64,000 nucleotides of DNA. Source: Pseudoclavibacter sp. 13-3. GTDB taxonomy: Bacteria; Actinomycetota; Actinomycetes; Actinomycetales; Microbacteriaceae. Where the stretch lies: the NCBI RefSeq assembly GCF_021168475.1, contig NZ_JAJOZT010000001.1, positions 62,001-126,000 of the forward strand, written 5' to 3'. Positions 16,594 to 24,102 of this stretch are shown piece by piece; positions within the stretch are counted from its first letter, which is position 1, and each line of letters starts with the position of its first letter. Under the pieces are notes generated by a model. The model did no database searches and had not been told where the DNA came from. It was given only the letters and a program-made list of their open reading frames with translations. Both the position numbers and the translations under genes were made by a program.

Positions 16594-17504
16594 CACTGGG
16601 CTGTGGCTGGGGCCGTGGACTCGATCTTGACCACGAAGATCAGCGCCTCATGCTGCAGCGCACTGCCCGAGGCGCTGCCGTAGGCGTCTGACGGGGGCAT
16701 CACGGCCAGCACGGTCGATCCGACCTGCTGCCCGACGAGTGCCTTCTGAAAGCCCGTAATCACGCCGGTGAGGGCGAACGACGTCGGGTCTGACCCGAAG
16801 TTGCCGTCGAAGTGCTGACCGTCGCGCCACTTCACGCCTTCGTAGTGCACGGTGACGGAGTCGGCGGCGGTCACCTGAGCGCCTGAGCCAGGCGTCAGCA
16901 CTTTGACCTTCGTCTCTGACGGCGGGTTGCCCTGTGCCGCAGCGATCGTGGGCACCCCCTGGGCATCGAACGTCACCGCCGGAAAGTCGGCGTCGGTGAA
17001 GTCGTCGCGGGTCGGCTGATCATCGGTGACCGCCTGGTCGACCAAGTCGAACACCGCGACCAGGGGCTGTGTCGGATCCATGCTGCTGCCGTTCAGGGCA
17101 TCGCTGCCGAAGAGCTTCGCCGCACTCGAGGTGACCACGACGCGCGAGTGCAGCGGAACACCGTCGAGTGCGGCGCCCAGCGCGGGATCGTACTGCGAGA
17201 AGTCGAGCGACATGGTCTGCTGCCAGCCGGAGTCGTCGGTGTACGCTGAGCCGTCGGTGCCGTTGTAGAGTGCGAAGCGCACAGAGACGGTGTCGTCTTT
17301 CGAGATCTTGTCTGCGTCGCCGGTGATCACGACATTCTTCTGAACGTCGTCGGCCTTCAGCGGCGTGTCGAACGTGACATCTGGCGTCGAACCGAAGTCG
17401 CCGCTCACCTTCACCGATCTGGCCACGCCGTCGCCTTGGGCGGAGCAGCCCGCGAGGCCGATCATGAGAGCGGCCGCAGCGAATGCGGCCAACAGCTTCT
17501 TCAC
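16593..17504 (-). CDS. FKBP-type peptidyl-prolyl cis-trans isomerase lipoprotein
   Basis: 303 aa from a GTG at 17504 with an AAAGGAT ribosome binding site. The signal peptide VKKLLAAFAAAALMIGLAGC ends in a lipobox, so the mature protein is membrane-anchored outside the cell. Two similar halves follow; the C-terminal half is a canonical FKBP domain with VTVHYEGVKWRDGQHFDGNF, VITGFQKALVGQQVGS and VMPPSDAYG. It should help fold secreted proteins at prolyl bonds. It is the first gene of a pair with the more degenerate paralogue downstream. Confidence 0.9.
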   Translation of the reverse strand: MKKLLAAFAAAALMIGLAGCSAQGDGVARSVKVSGDFGSTPDVTFDTPLKADDVQKNVVITGDADKISKDDTVSVRFALYNGTDGSAYTDDSGWQQTMSLDFSQYDPALGAALDGVPLHSRVVVTSSAAKLFGSDALNGSSMDPTQPLVAVFDLVDQAVTDDQPTRDDFTDADFPAVTFDAQGVPTIAAAQGNPPSETKVKVLTPGSGAQVTAADSVTVHYEGVKWRDGQHFDGNFGSDPTSFALTGVITGFQKALVGQQVGSTVLAVMPPSDAYGSASGSALQHEALIFVVKIESTAPATAQ

Positions 17505-17627
17505 GGAGTGATCCTTTCTCGCAGCCTGACTCGACTGCATCCCAACAGTATGACAGCGCCCTGACATACGGCGCCGAGTGCGCCCTCGGGAATCGATCCC
17601 AGGCGACTCGATCGCCGAGAGCAGGTC

Positions 17628-18164
17628 TCAGCCGCGCCCGACGCCGGCGCGGTGCAGAGCCCCGGCGACGACCCAGCCGAGCAGGGTGAAGAACAGTACT
17701 GAGACGACGGTCAGAGCAGCTTGGGTGACGTCGAGCCAGACCGAACTGGTCTTCCCGTGAAACACGAGCGCGAAGAGCAGGCCGAACAGCGCTCCGGAGA
17801 CGATCGCGCCGATGATCGCCGCAGTGCGCGTGCGTCGCCTGTAACCGGTCACCGCCCACGGCAGCTCCTGAAGCACGCCGATCAGCACGAGGTAGGCGAA
17901 GACGGCCCAGCCCAGAGACTGGATGGGAGAGATCGCGGTGAGAAGCCCGGCCAGAACGATGGTGATGAGACCCACGAGCGGCAGCCGATATGTTCCCTGC
18001 GCGATCGCTCCCGGCAGAAAATAGAGACCGATGAGAGCGCCGTATGCCCAGGGGGCGATCGTGATGAGCACGATGTGCAGCCCTCCCGTCAGCATGAAGA
18101 GCAGACCGGTGACGACACCGATGGCCGCGCAGCTGAGCAGGATTCTGGTGGTGAGGCGTGGCAT
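17628..18164 (-). CDS. YkoE-like ECF transporter S-component
   Basis: 178 aa from the ATG at 18164. Nearly all of it is hydrophobic, with five to six predicted membrane helices (for example LLSCAAIGVVTGLLFMLTGG and AAIIGAIVSGALFGLLFALV). The opening TTRILLSCAAIGVVTGLL and the pattern of a conserved Gly/Pro-rich first loop match YkoE-type substrate-binding subunits of energy-coupling factor transporters. A paralogue lies at 38565-39104. No EcfA ATPase or EcfT gene is nearby, so a shared energising module elsewhere is expected. YkoE proteins are usually linked to thiamine precursors; the substrate here is not known. Confidence 0.72.
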   Translation of the reverse strand: MPRLTTRILLSCAAIGVVTGLLFMLTGGLHIVLITIAPWAYGALIGLYFLPGAIAQGTYRLPLVGLITIVLAGLLTAISPIQSLGWAVFAYLVLIGVLQELPWAVTGYRRRTRTAAIIGAIVSGALFGLLFALVFHGKTSSVWLDVTQAALTVVSVLFFTLLGWVVAGALHRAGVGRG

Positions 18165-18275
18165 AGGAGCGATTCTAGTCTCTGCGAAGCCGATCTGACC
18201 CGGAAGTCCTTCGCCCAGGCCCGCCCGGTCCGATCGGCTCAAGGCCGTACCGGCGACCCGAAGGTCACGATCGAT

Positions 18276-18350
18276 GCGGTTTCGTTACCAAACCGCGTTG
18301 AGCCGCGTCAAGAGTCGCACCAGTATGGTTACTGGCCTCATCACCAGGCC
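18276..18350 (+). promoter_or_regulatory. Cluster of three inverted repeats upstream of the GT2 gene
   Basis: Three perfect palindromes lie in 75 bp: GCGGTTT-n7-AAACCGC (18276-18296), CCAGTA-tggt-TACTGG (18320-18335) and GGCCT-n7-AGGCC (18334-18350). They end 21 bp before the glycosyltransferase start. They may be protein binding sites or a structured 5' leader. No named regulator can be matched. Confidence 0.4.
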
Positions 18351-18371
18351 GTGTCGAGAGGATGACTGCTG

Positions 18372-20054
18372 ATGGACAACGAGCTTCCAGTCGGAGGGCG
18401 CACCCGCGGGTACCGCTTTCTCGAGATGCTTCCCGCCCTGTTGAGCTATGGCACCCTGCTCGGGCTGGTGGCCATCTCGTTCTTCAACCCCGTGGTCGCC
18501 GCCTGCGGCCTGCTCGTCATCGTGCTGATGATGCTCTTCAAGGCAGTGCGCTCGGGCGCTGAGATGATGATCGGCAACGCCCGCATGGAGTCTGCCGAAG
18601 ACGTCGACTGGGCGCATCGACTGGCTCAGCTCGAGTCGGCCGAGACCGCTGTCATCGATGAACCCCGCAGTGCGTTCCAGGTGCGTCGCCACCGTCGCAA
18701 CCTCGCAGCGGTCGCCGCCGACCCGCGTCTCTTTCCGAAGCCTTCTCAGCTGCGCAACGCCGTCATCGTGGCGGCATACAACGAGCCGTACGAGGTCATC
18801 GCGCCGACCTTCCAGGCACTGGCCGACACCACCTATGACAACGATCGTCTCATAGTGCTCTTCGCCTACGAAGAGCGTGGCGGTCAGGGCATGGAGCTCA
18901 CCGCGAAGCGAGTGCAGCGCGAGTTCGGCGACCGCTTCGGTCACTTTGAACTGGTACGTCATCCGGCCGAGCTGCTTGCCGGCGAGATGGCGGGCAAAGG
19001 TGCGAACATCACGTTCGCGGGTCGCCGACTGCAGCAGATCGTCGACGAGAGCGAGTTCGAGTACTCTGACGTCGTCGTGACGACACTCGACTGCGACAAC
19101 GTGCCGTTCCCGTCCTACTTCGACTACGTGAGCTACGAGTACATCGTGCACCCCGAACGCAAGCGCATGTCGTTCCAGCCGATCTCGCTGTTCTTGGGCA
19201 ACATCTGGGATGCTCCGGCGCCGAGCCGCGTCATCGCGAACGGCAACACCTTCTGGAACCTGATCAGCTCGATGCGCCCGCTCTCTCTGCGCAACTTCGC
19301 GTCGCACTCTCAGCCTCTTGACGCCCTCGTCGAGATGGACTTCTGGAGCACGCGCACGATCGTCGAAGACGGCCACCAGTACTGGCGCAGCTACTTCCAT
19401 TTCAACGGCGACTACAAGGTGATCAGCATCCACGTGCCGATCTACCAGGACGCCGTGCTGACCGAGTCGTACGGCCGCACCATCAAGGCGCAGTTCAAGC
19501 AGCTGAAGCGCTGGTCGTACGGCGCCTCAGACGTTCCCTACGTCGGCGTGCGCATCTTCGGCCGCACCGCGGGCACTCCACTGCTCAAAGACATGGTGCG
19601 CTTTCTGCAGCTGCTCGACAGCCACGTCAGCCTCGCCTGCATCGCGCCCCTGATCGCGTTCGGCGCGTGGATCCCCTTCGTCATGAGCATGCGTGCCGAC
19701 TTCATGGACACCTTGGTGCTCAAGCTTCCCTTCATCGTTGGAACCGTGCAGCAGGTCGCGCTGCTGGGCATCCTGCTGATGATGTGGCTGGGCTTCAACA
19801 TGCTGCCGAAGCGCCCCGCTCGGTACGGACGCATGCGCTCCTTCGGCATGATCCTGCAGTGGGTGCTGATGCCGGTGACCGGCATCGTCTTCAACTCGCT
19901 CTCGGCTCTCACCTCGCAGACACAGCTGCTCCTGGGGCACTACCGCGAATCGTTCGATGTCACCGAGAAGGCGACTCACGCGTCCATGGCGACTCATCCG
20001 GCACCGCCGACGCAGTCGATCGACATCTCGAAGATCACCGCGCGCGCCGCCTGA
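18372..20054 (+). CDS. Membrane-bound family 2 glycosyltransferase
   Basis: 560 aa. An N-terminal pair of membrane helices (about 20-60) precedes a GT-A catalytic domain with AVIVAAYNEPYEVIAPTF, the acidic VVVTTLDCDNVPFPSYFDY (DxD-like), HQYWRSYFHFNGDYKVIS and the acceptor/translocation motif QLKRWSYGASD (QxxRW type). Four or more helices follow at the C-terminus. This is the layout of processive polysaccharide synthases and related transferases that act at the membrane on nucleotide sugars. Start ATG at 18372 with a GAGAGGA site about nine bases upstream. The product is unknown. parA follows 40 bp downstream. Confidence 0.85.
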   Translation: MDNELPVGGRTRGYRFLEMLPALLSYGTLLGLVAISFFNPVVAACGLLVIVLMMLFKAVRSGAEMMIGNARMESAEDVDWAHRLAQLESAETAVIDEPRSAFQVRRHRRNLAAVAADPRLFPKPSQLRNAVIVAAYNEPYEVIAPTFQALADTTYDNDRLIVLFAYEERGGQGMELTAKRVQREFGDRFGHFELVRHPAELLAGEMAGKGANITFAGRRLQQIVDESEFEYSDVVVTTLDCDNVPFPSYFDYVSYEYIVHPERKRMSFQPISLFLGNIWDAPAPSRVIANGNTFWNLISSMRPLSLRNFASHSQPLDALVEMDFWSTRTIVEDGHQYWRSYFHFNGDYKVISIHVPIYQDAVLTESYGRTIKAQFKQLKRWSYGASDVPYVGVRIFGRTAGTPLLKDMVRFLQLLDSHVSLACIAPLIAFGAWIPFVMSMRADFMDTLVLKLPFIVGTVQQVALLGILLMMWLGFNMLPKRPARYGRMRSFGMILQWVLMPVTGIVFNSLSALTSQTQLLLGHYRESFDVTEKATHASMATHPAPPTQSIDISKITARAA

Positions 20055-20094
20055 CCACGACCGCCGTTCACTTCACGACACTAAGATGTGCCGC

Positions 20095-20838
20095 ATGAAG
20101 ACGATTGCGGTGTACAGCACCAAAGGCGGCGTCGGCAAGACGACCACGGCGGTCAACCTCGCATGGCTGGCCAGCCAGCAGGGGCGCGTGCTGCTCTGGG
20201 ACCTCGATCCCCAGGGCGCCACGACGTATCTGCTCTCCGTCAAGCCCAAGGTCAAAGGCGGCGTCGATCGGCTCATCCGCGGAGACGCAGACGTCGCGCG
20301 GAGCATTCGCCAGACCGAGTATCCAACGCTCGACGTGCTGCCGGCTGATGAGTCGTATCGCGATCTCGATCTGCATCTCGAAGACACGAAGAAGTCGACC
20401 AGCCGCGTGCACCGAGTGCTGAAACGACTCAGCGAAAGCTATGACACGGTCATCCTGGACTCCCCGCCCGGTGCCTCGCTGGTCGCCCGCAACGTGATCG
20501 ATGCGGCGGATGCGATCGTCGTTCCCCTGATTCCTGCGGCTCTGTCACTGCGTGCGTTCGATCAGGTCACCGACCTGGTGCAGACCCAGGACGCCAAGAC
20601 CCCGGTCATCGGCTTCTTCTCGATGGCTGATCGTCGGCGCAAGGCGCAGGCCACCGCAATCGATGAGCTTCCTGGTCTCGACCCGCGTATCGTGCCGGTC
20701 GTGGTGCCGTCGGCGTCGATCGTGGAGCAGATGGGGCTGCGCCGTGCACCGGTCGCGACCTTCGCGCCGCACTCCCCCGCAGCATCCGCCTACGACGACC
20801 TCTGGGCGGTCGTGGAGGGCACCGCCTCTCGGAGCTGA
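20095..20838 (+). CDS. ParA/MinD-family ATPase (orphan)
   Basis: 247 aa. Deviant Walker A box YSTKGGVGKTTTAVNLA near the start, then WDLDPQGAT (switch region) and the Walker B region VILDSPPGAS. These define a ParA-type partitioning or positioning ATPase. There is no parB or parS-like gene beside it, so a chromosome-segregation role is unlikely; orphan ParA proteins often position membrane complexes. Its place 40 bp behind a membrane glycosyltransferase suggests that it might localise that enzyme, which is an inference. Start ATG at 20095; the frame is open further upstream inside the glycosyltransferase, without support. Confidence 0.88.
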   Translation: MKTIAVYSTKGGVGKTTTAVNLAWLASQQGRVLLWDLDPQGATTYLLSVKPKVKGGVDRLIRGDADVARSIRQTEYPTLDVLPADESYRDLDLHLEDTKKSTSRVHRVLKRLSESYDTVILDSPPGASLVARNVIDAADAIVVPLIPAALSLRAFDQVTDLVQTQDAKTPVIGFFSMADRRRKAQATAIDELPGLDPRIVPVVVPSASIVEQMGLRRAPVATFAPHSPAASAYDDLWAVVEGTASRS

Positions 20839-20863
20839 CCTCGGGGCACTCCGCGGATGATAC

Positions 20864-20891
20864 TTGATCGAAACATCCGGTTGGTTACGAT
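20864..20891 (+). promoter_or_regulatory. Sigma-70-type promoter of the amino-acid ABC operon
   Basis: TTGATC (20864-20869) and TACGAT (20886-20891) are separated by 16 bases and lie about 100 bp before the substrate-binding protein start. Matches to the -35 and -10 consensus are good for an actinobacterial housekeeping promoter. Confidence 0.5.
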
Positions 20892-20993
20892 GAGGAGTCA
20901 GTTTTACAGAGTCTGTGCGAACACTTGCCGGATTCTGTCCATGATTCTGTGCGCGCAACGCCGCGTGCAGTCGAAGAGATGAGGCACACGCCC

Positions 20994-21773
20994 ATGAGAA
21001 CACGTTCGAAGCTCGTCGCCGCAGTCGCCCTCGCCGCCGTGGGCGGGCTCGCCCTCAGCGGATGCACCAGCACCGCAGGCGACGCCAAACTCAACGACAG
21101 CGCGTCGCTCACCGCCTGCTCCGAAGCGCAGTACCCGCCGTTCGAGCGGCCGGAAGGCGACAAGATCGTCGGCATCGACGCCGACATCTCGGCTGAGATC
21201 GCCAAAGACCTCGGTGTCGACCTCAAACAGGTCAACACCGCATTCGAGGGTCTGCAGTCGGGGCAGGATCTCGACAACAAGAAGTGTGACATCGCGATCA
21301 GCGCCATCACGATCAACGACGAGCGCAAGACCAAGATGGACTTCTCAGAGCCCTACTTCCACGACGATCTCGCCGTGGTCGTGAAAGAGGGCAGCACGGT
21401 GACCTCGGCCGATCAGGCTCTGGACGGCACGCACACCATCGCCGTGCAGGACGCCACCACGGGTCAGGAGTACGTCACAGACAAGGGCCTGCAGCCGCAG
21501 GGGTTCGAAGATGCCACGCTCGCCGCGACTCAGGTCAGCAACGGCTCGCTCGACGTGCTGATCGATCAGGTCGCGCCCGCCAGCGAACACCTGAAGAACT
21601 TCGCCAACCTGCGGATGGTCGACACCATTGCGACAGGCGAGTCATACGGCATCGCGGTGCGCAAGGGCAACAGCGAGCTGCTCGACTCGGTGAACAAGAC
21701 GCTCACGCGCATTCAGAGCGACGGCACACTGCAGTCGATCTTCGACAAGTACGGTGTGAAGGCGACGGCCTGA
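20994..21773 (+). CDS. Amino-acid ABC transporter substrate-binding lipoprotein
   Basis: 259 aa from the ATG at 20994. The signal peptide (LVAAVALAAVGGLALSGC) ends in a lipobox, so the mature protein is tethered outside the membrane. The body is a solute-binding family 3 fold: YPPFERPEGDKIVGIDADIS, FEGLQSGQDLDNKKCDIAIS and DERKTKMDFSEPYFHDDLAV are the usual conserved segments. It captures a polar amino acid such as glutamate, glutamine, arginine or cystine for the permease encoded next. The first gene of a run of four same-strand genes, with a 104-bp gap to the permease. Confidence 0.92.
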   Translation: MRTRSKLVAAVALAAVGGLALSGCTSTAGDAKLNDSASLTACSEAQYPPFERPEGDKIVGIDADISAEIAKDLGVDLKQVNTAFEGLQSGQDLDNKKCDIAISAITINDERKTKMDFSEPYFHDDLAVVVKEGSTVTSADQALDGTHTIAVQDATTGQEYVTDKGLQPQGFEDATLAATQVSNGSLDVLIDQVAPASEHLKNFANLRMVDTIATGESYGIAVRKGNSELLDSVNKTLTRIQSDGTLQSIFDKYGVKATA

Positions 21774-21877
21774 CCCGTGTTCGACGGGGTGTGCGGCACG
21801 ATGGCGTGTCGCGCACCGGTTCGACCGTGTAAAGATATCAGCGTGATCAGACGCTGAGAGAGAGCGATAAACAAGGT

Positions 21878-22681
21878 ATGTCTCCCGCAAAACGAGCACG
21901 CGTCTCGCGTGGCATTCAGTACGCCGTGCTGGTGGTGGTCGTGGTCATGCTGGCCGTCGTCACCGACTGGCCGAAGTTTCTCAGCACGTTCTTCAACCCA
22001 GCCGTGGCGGCGGCACAGTTTCCGCAGGTCATCAGCGTCGCACTGCTGAACACGCTGATCTACACGCTGATCTCGTTCTGGTTCGGTCTGCTGGGCGGTG
22101 CAGTGCTCGCGCTGATGCGGATGTCATCCGTCGCCCCCTATCGCTGGTTCGCCTCGGTCTACATCGAACTGTTCCGCGGCCTGCCCGCCCTGCTGGTCTT
22201 CATCGCGTTCGGGTACGGCATTCCGAGTGCGTTCTCGATCAATCTGAACATCTACGTGACCGTCATGCTGTCGCTCGGCATGGTGTCGGCGGCGTACATC
22301 GCCGAGACGTTCCGCGCCGGCCTGCAGGCGGTTCCACCGGGACAGCTCGAGGCGGCTCGCTCGCTGGGCATGTCGCAGTCGCGTGCGATGATCTCGATCG
22401 TCTTTCCTCAGGCCTTCCGCATGGTGCTGCCGCCGCTGACCAACGAGCTGATCCTGCTCACCAAAGACACCTCGCTGGTCTACCTGCTCGGCCTCTCGCT
22501 CGGCCAGTACGAGCTCAGCAAGTTCGGGCGTCAGGCGCTGACGGCTCCCGATGCCGGACTGACTCCGCTGGTCATCGCCGGTGCCTGCTACCTGATCATC
22601 ACACTGCCGCTGAGCTGGCTGGCCAGAAGGTTCGAGTTGCAGACGACGCGAAAGAGCTTCAAGACGAAGGCGGCGAAATGA
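21878..22681 (+). CDS. Amino-acid ABC transporter permease
   Basis: 267 aa, His/Glu/Gln/Arg/opine type permease. Helices include [38 protein letters not shown] and [20 protein letters not shown]. The EAA loop that docks the ATPase is [35 protein letters not shown] is the typical family segment. The stop overlaps the ATPase start by four bases (ATGA at 22678-22681). Confidence 0.94.
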   Translation: MSPAKRARVSRGIQYAVLVVVVVMLAVVTDWPKFLSTFFNPAVAAAQFPQVISVALLNTLIYTLISFWFGLLGGAVLALMRMSSVAPYRWFASVYIELFRGLPALLVFIAFGYGIPSAFSINLNIYVTVMLSLGMVSAAYIAETFRAGLQAVPPGQLEAARSLGMSQSRAMISIVFPQAFRMVLPPLTNELILLTKDTSLVYLLGLSLGQYELSKFGRQALTAPDAGLTPLVIAGACYLIITLPLSWLARRFELQTTRKSFKTKAAK

Positions 22682-23436
22682 GCGCGATCAGCATTCACGG
22701 CATCACGAAGTCGTTCGGCGACAACCAGGTGCTCAAAGGCATCGATCTGACTGTCGAGCCGGGCCAGGTCGTCTGTCTGATCGGCCCCTCGGGATCGGGC
22801 AAATCGACTGTGCTGCGCTGCGTCAACATGCTCGAGACTCCTGATGAGGGTGTCATCGAGGTCGATGGCGACACGATCACCGATCCCGACGTCGACATCG
22901 ATCGGGTGCGTCAGGGCATCGGTCTGGTGTTCCAGCAGTTCAACCTCTTTCCACACCTCACCGTGCTGAAGAACTGCATGATCTCGCAGGTGAAAGTGCT
23001 CGGTCGGCCGAAGGCCGAGGCAGAGCGCATCGCGCTCGAGAATCTGGCGAAGGTCGGACTGGCCGATCGCGGCGACGCGCTGCCCGCTCAGCTCTCCGGC
23101 GGTCAGCAGCAGCGTGTGGCCATCGCCCGAGCCCTGAGCATGAACCCGAAGCTGATGCTCTTCGACGAGCCCACCAGCGCGCTCGACCCCGAGCTCGTCG
23201 GCGATGTGCTCGCCGTCATGCGTGAGCTCGCCGGCGCCGGCATGACGATGCTCGTCGTGACCCATGAGATGGCCTTCGCACGCGACGTGGCCGACGTCGT
23301 CGCATTCATGGACGATGGGGTCATCGTCGAGCACGGACCGGCCGAGCAGGTCATCACCGCGCCGCAGCATCCGCGCACACGGCAGTTCCTCGAGCGAGTC
23401 CTGCACCCCACCGAGGTGAGTCTCGACCCGTCATGA
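22678..23436 (+). CDS. Amino-acid ABC transporter ATP-binding protein
   Basis: 252 aa. Walker A is [16 protein letters not shown], the Q-loop [14 protein letters not shown], the ABC signature [14 protein letters not shown], Walker [15 protein letters not shown] and the H-loop VVTHEM. It is the cytosolic engine of the polar amino-acid importer encoded by the two preceding genes. Start and stop codons overlap neighbouring genes by four bases on both sides, so synthesis is coupled. Confidence 0.95.
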   Translation: MSAISIHGITKSFGDNQVLKGIDLTVEPGQVVCLIGPSGSGKSTVLRCVNMLETPDEGVIEVDGDTITDPDVDIDRVRQGIGLVFQQFNLFPHLTVLKNCMISQVKVLGRPKAEAERIALENLAKVGLADRGDALPAQLSGGQQQRVAIARALSMNPKLMLFDEPTSALDPELVGDVLAVMRELAGAGMTMLVVTHEMAFARDVADVVAFMDDGVIVEHGPAEQVITAPQHPRTRQFLERVLHPTEVSLDPS

Positions 23437-23888
23437 GCCGTCGTCTGCACCTGAGCGTGCCGCTGCGCTGGAGCGACGCGGACGCCTACGGGCACATCAA
23501 CAACGTGGCAGTGCTCGCTCTGGTCGAACAGGCACGAGTGCTCTTCTTCGCCCAGGCGGAGTGCGACGGCGAAACGCTGCCCCGTCTCGACGGCGAGAAT
23601 CTCGGCCGCAGCCCGATCTTCCTGACCGGTCAGCGGGTCGAGTACCTGATGCCGCTGCGTCTTGAGATCGAACCGGTCAGCATCGACATGTGGGTGAGCC
23701 ATATCGGTGGGGCGGACTGCGAGCTGAGCTATGAGATCAGGCAGCAGCCCTCCTCCCCCGTCGCGGCGACCGGTCTGAACGGTCTTGTGTTCATGAATCC
23801 CGAGACCGGTCGTCCGAGGCGTCTCTCTGCAGGCCAGCGACAGGTGCTCGACAGTCTGTTCGGCGAACAGGTGCGGCTGCGTCACTGA
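23433..23888 (+). CDS. Acyl-CoA thioesterase of the hot-dog (4HBT) family
   Basis: 151 aa. The active-site segment is [24 protein letters not shown], in which Asp of [10 protein letters not shown] is the catalytic residue in 4HBT enzymes; LFFAQAE and a short beta-rich C-terminus complete the single hot-dog domain. It hydrolyses acyl-CoA thioesters; the chain length cannot be told. Its start overlaps the ABC ATPase stop by four bases (23433-23436), so it is translated with the importer even though the two activities are not obviously related. Confidence 0.86.
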   Translation: MSRRLHLSVPLRWSDADAYGHINNVAVLALVEQARVLFFAQAECDGETLPRLDGENLGRSPIFLTGQRVEYLMPLRLEIEPVSIDMWVSHIGGADCELSYEIRQQPSSPVAATGLNGLVFMNPETGRPRRLSAGQRQVLDSLFGEQVRLRH

Positions 23889-24102
23889 CTGTCTTGCGGC
23901 AGCCGGGCGCGCCTGCAGCAGTGTGGCCGGGCAGGCACAGCACCCGAGTCTCGCCTGTGCAGGGGCGCAGCTTTCAGACGCGCGGAATGGACATAATCGC
24001 GGGCATCGCGCAAGATAGTCATCAAGGGGCTGTAACCAGACGTGCAGCAGTGCCTGCAGAGTCGCAGACACGCTGTGCGTCCCGACAGCGACTGGGGGCT
24101 GC

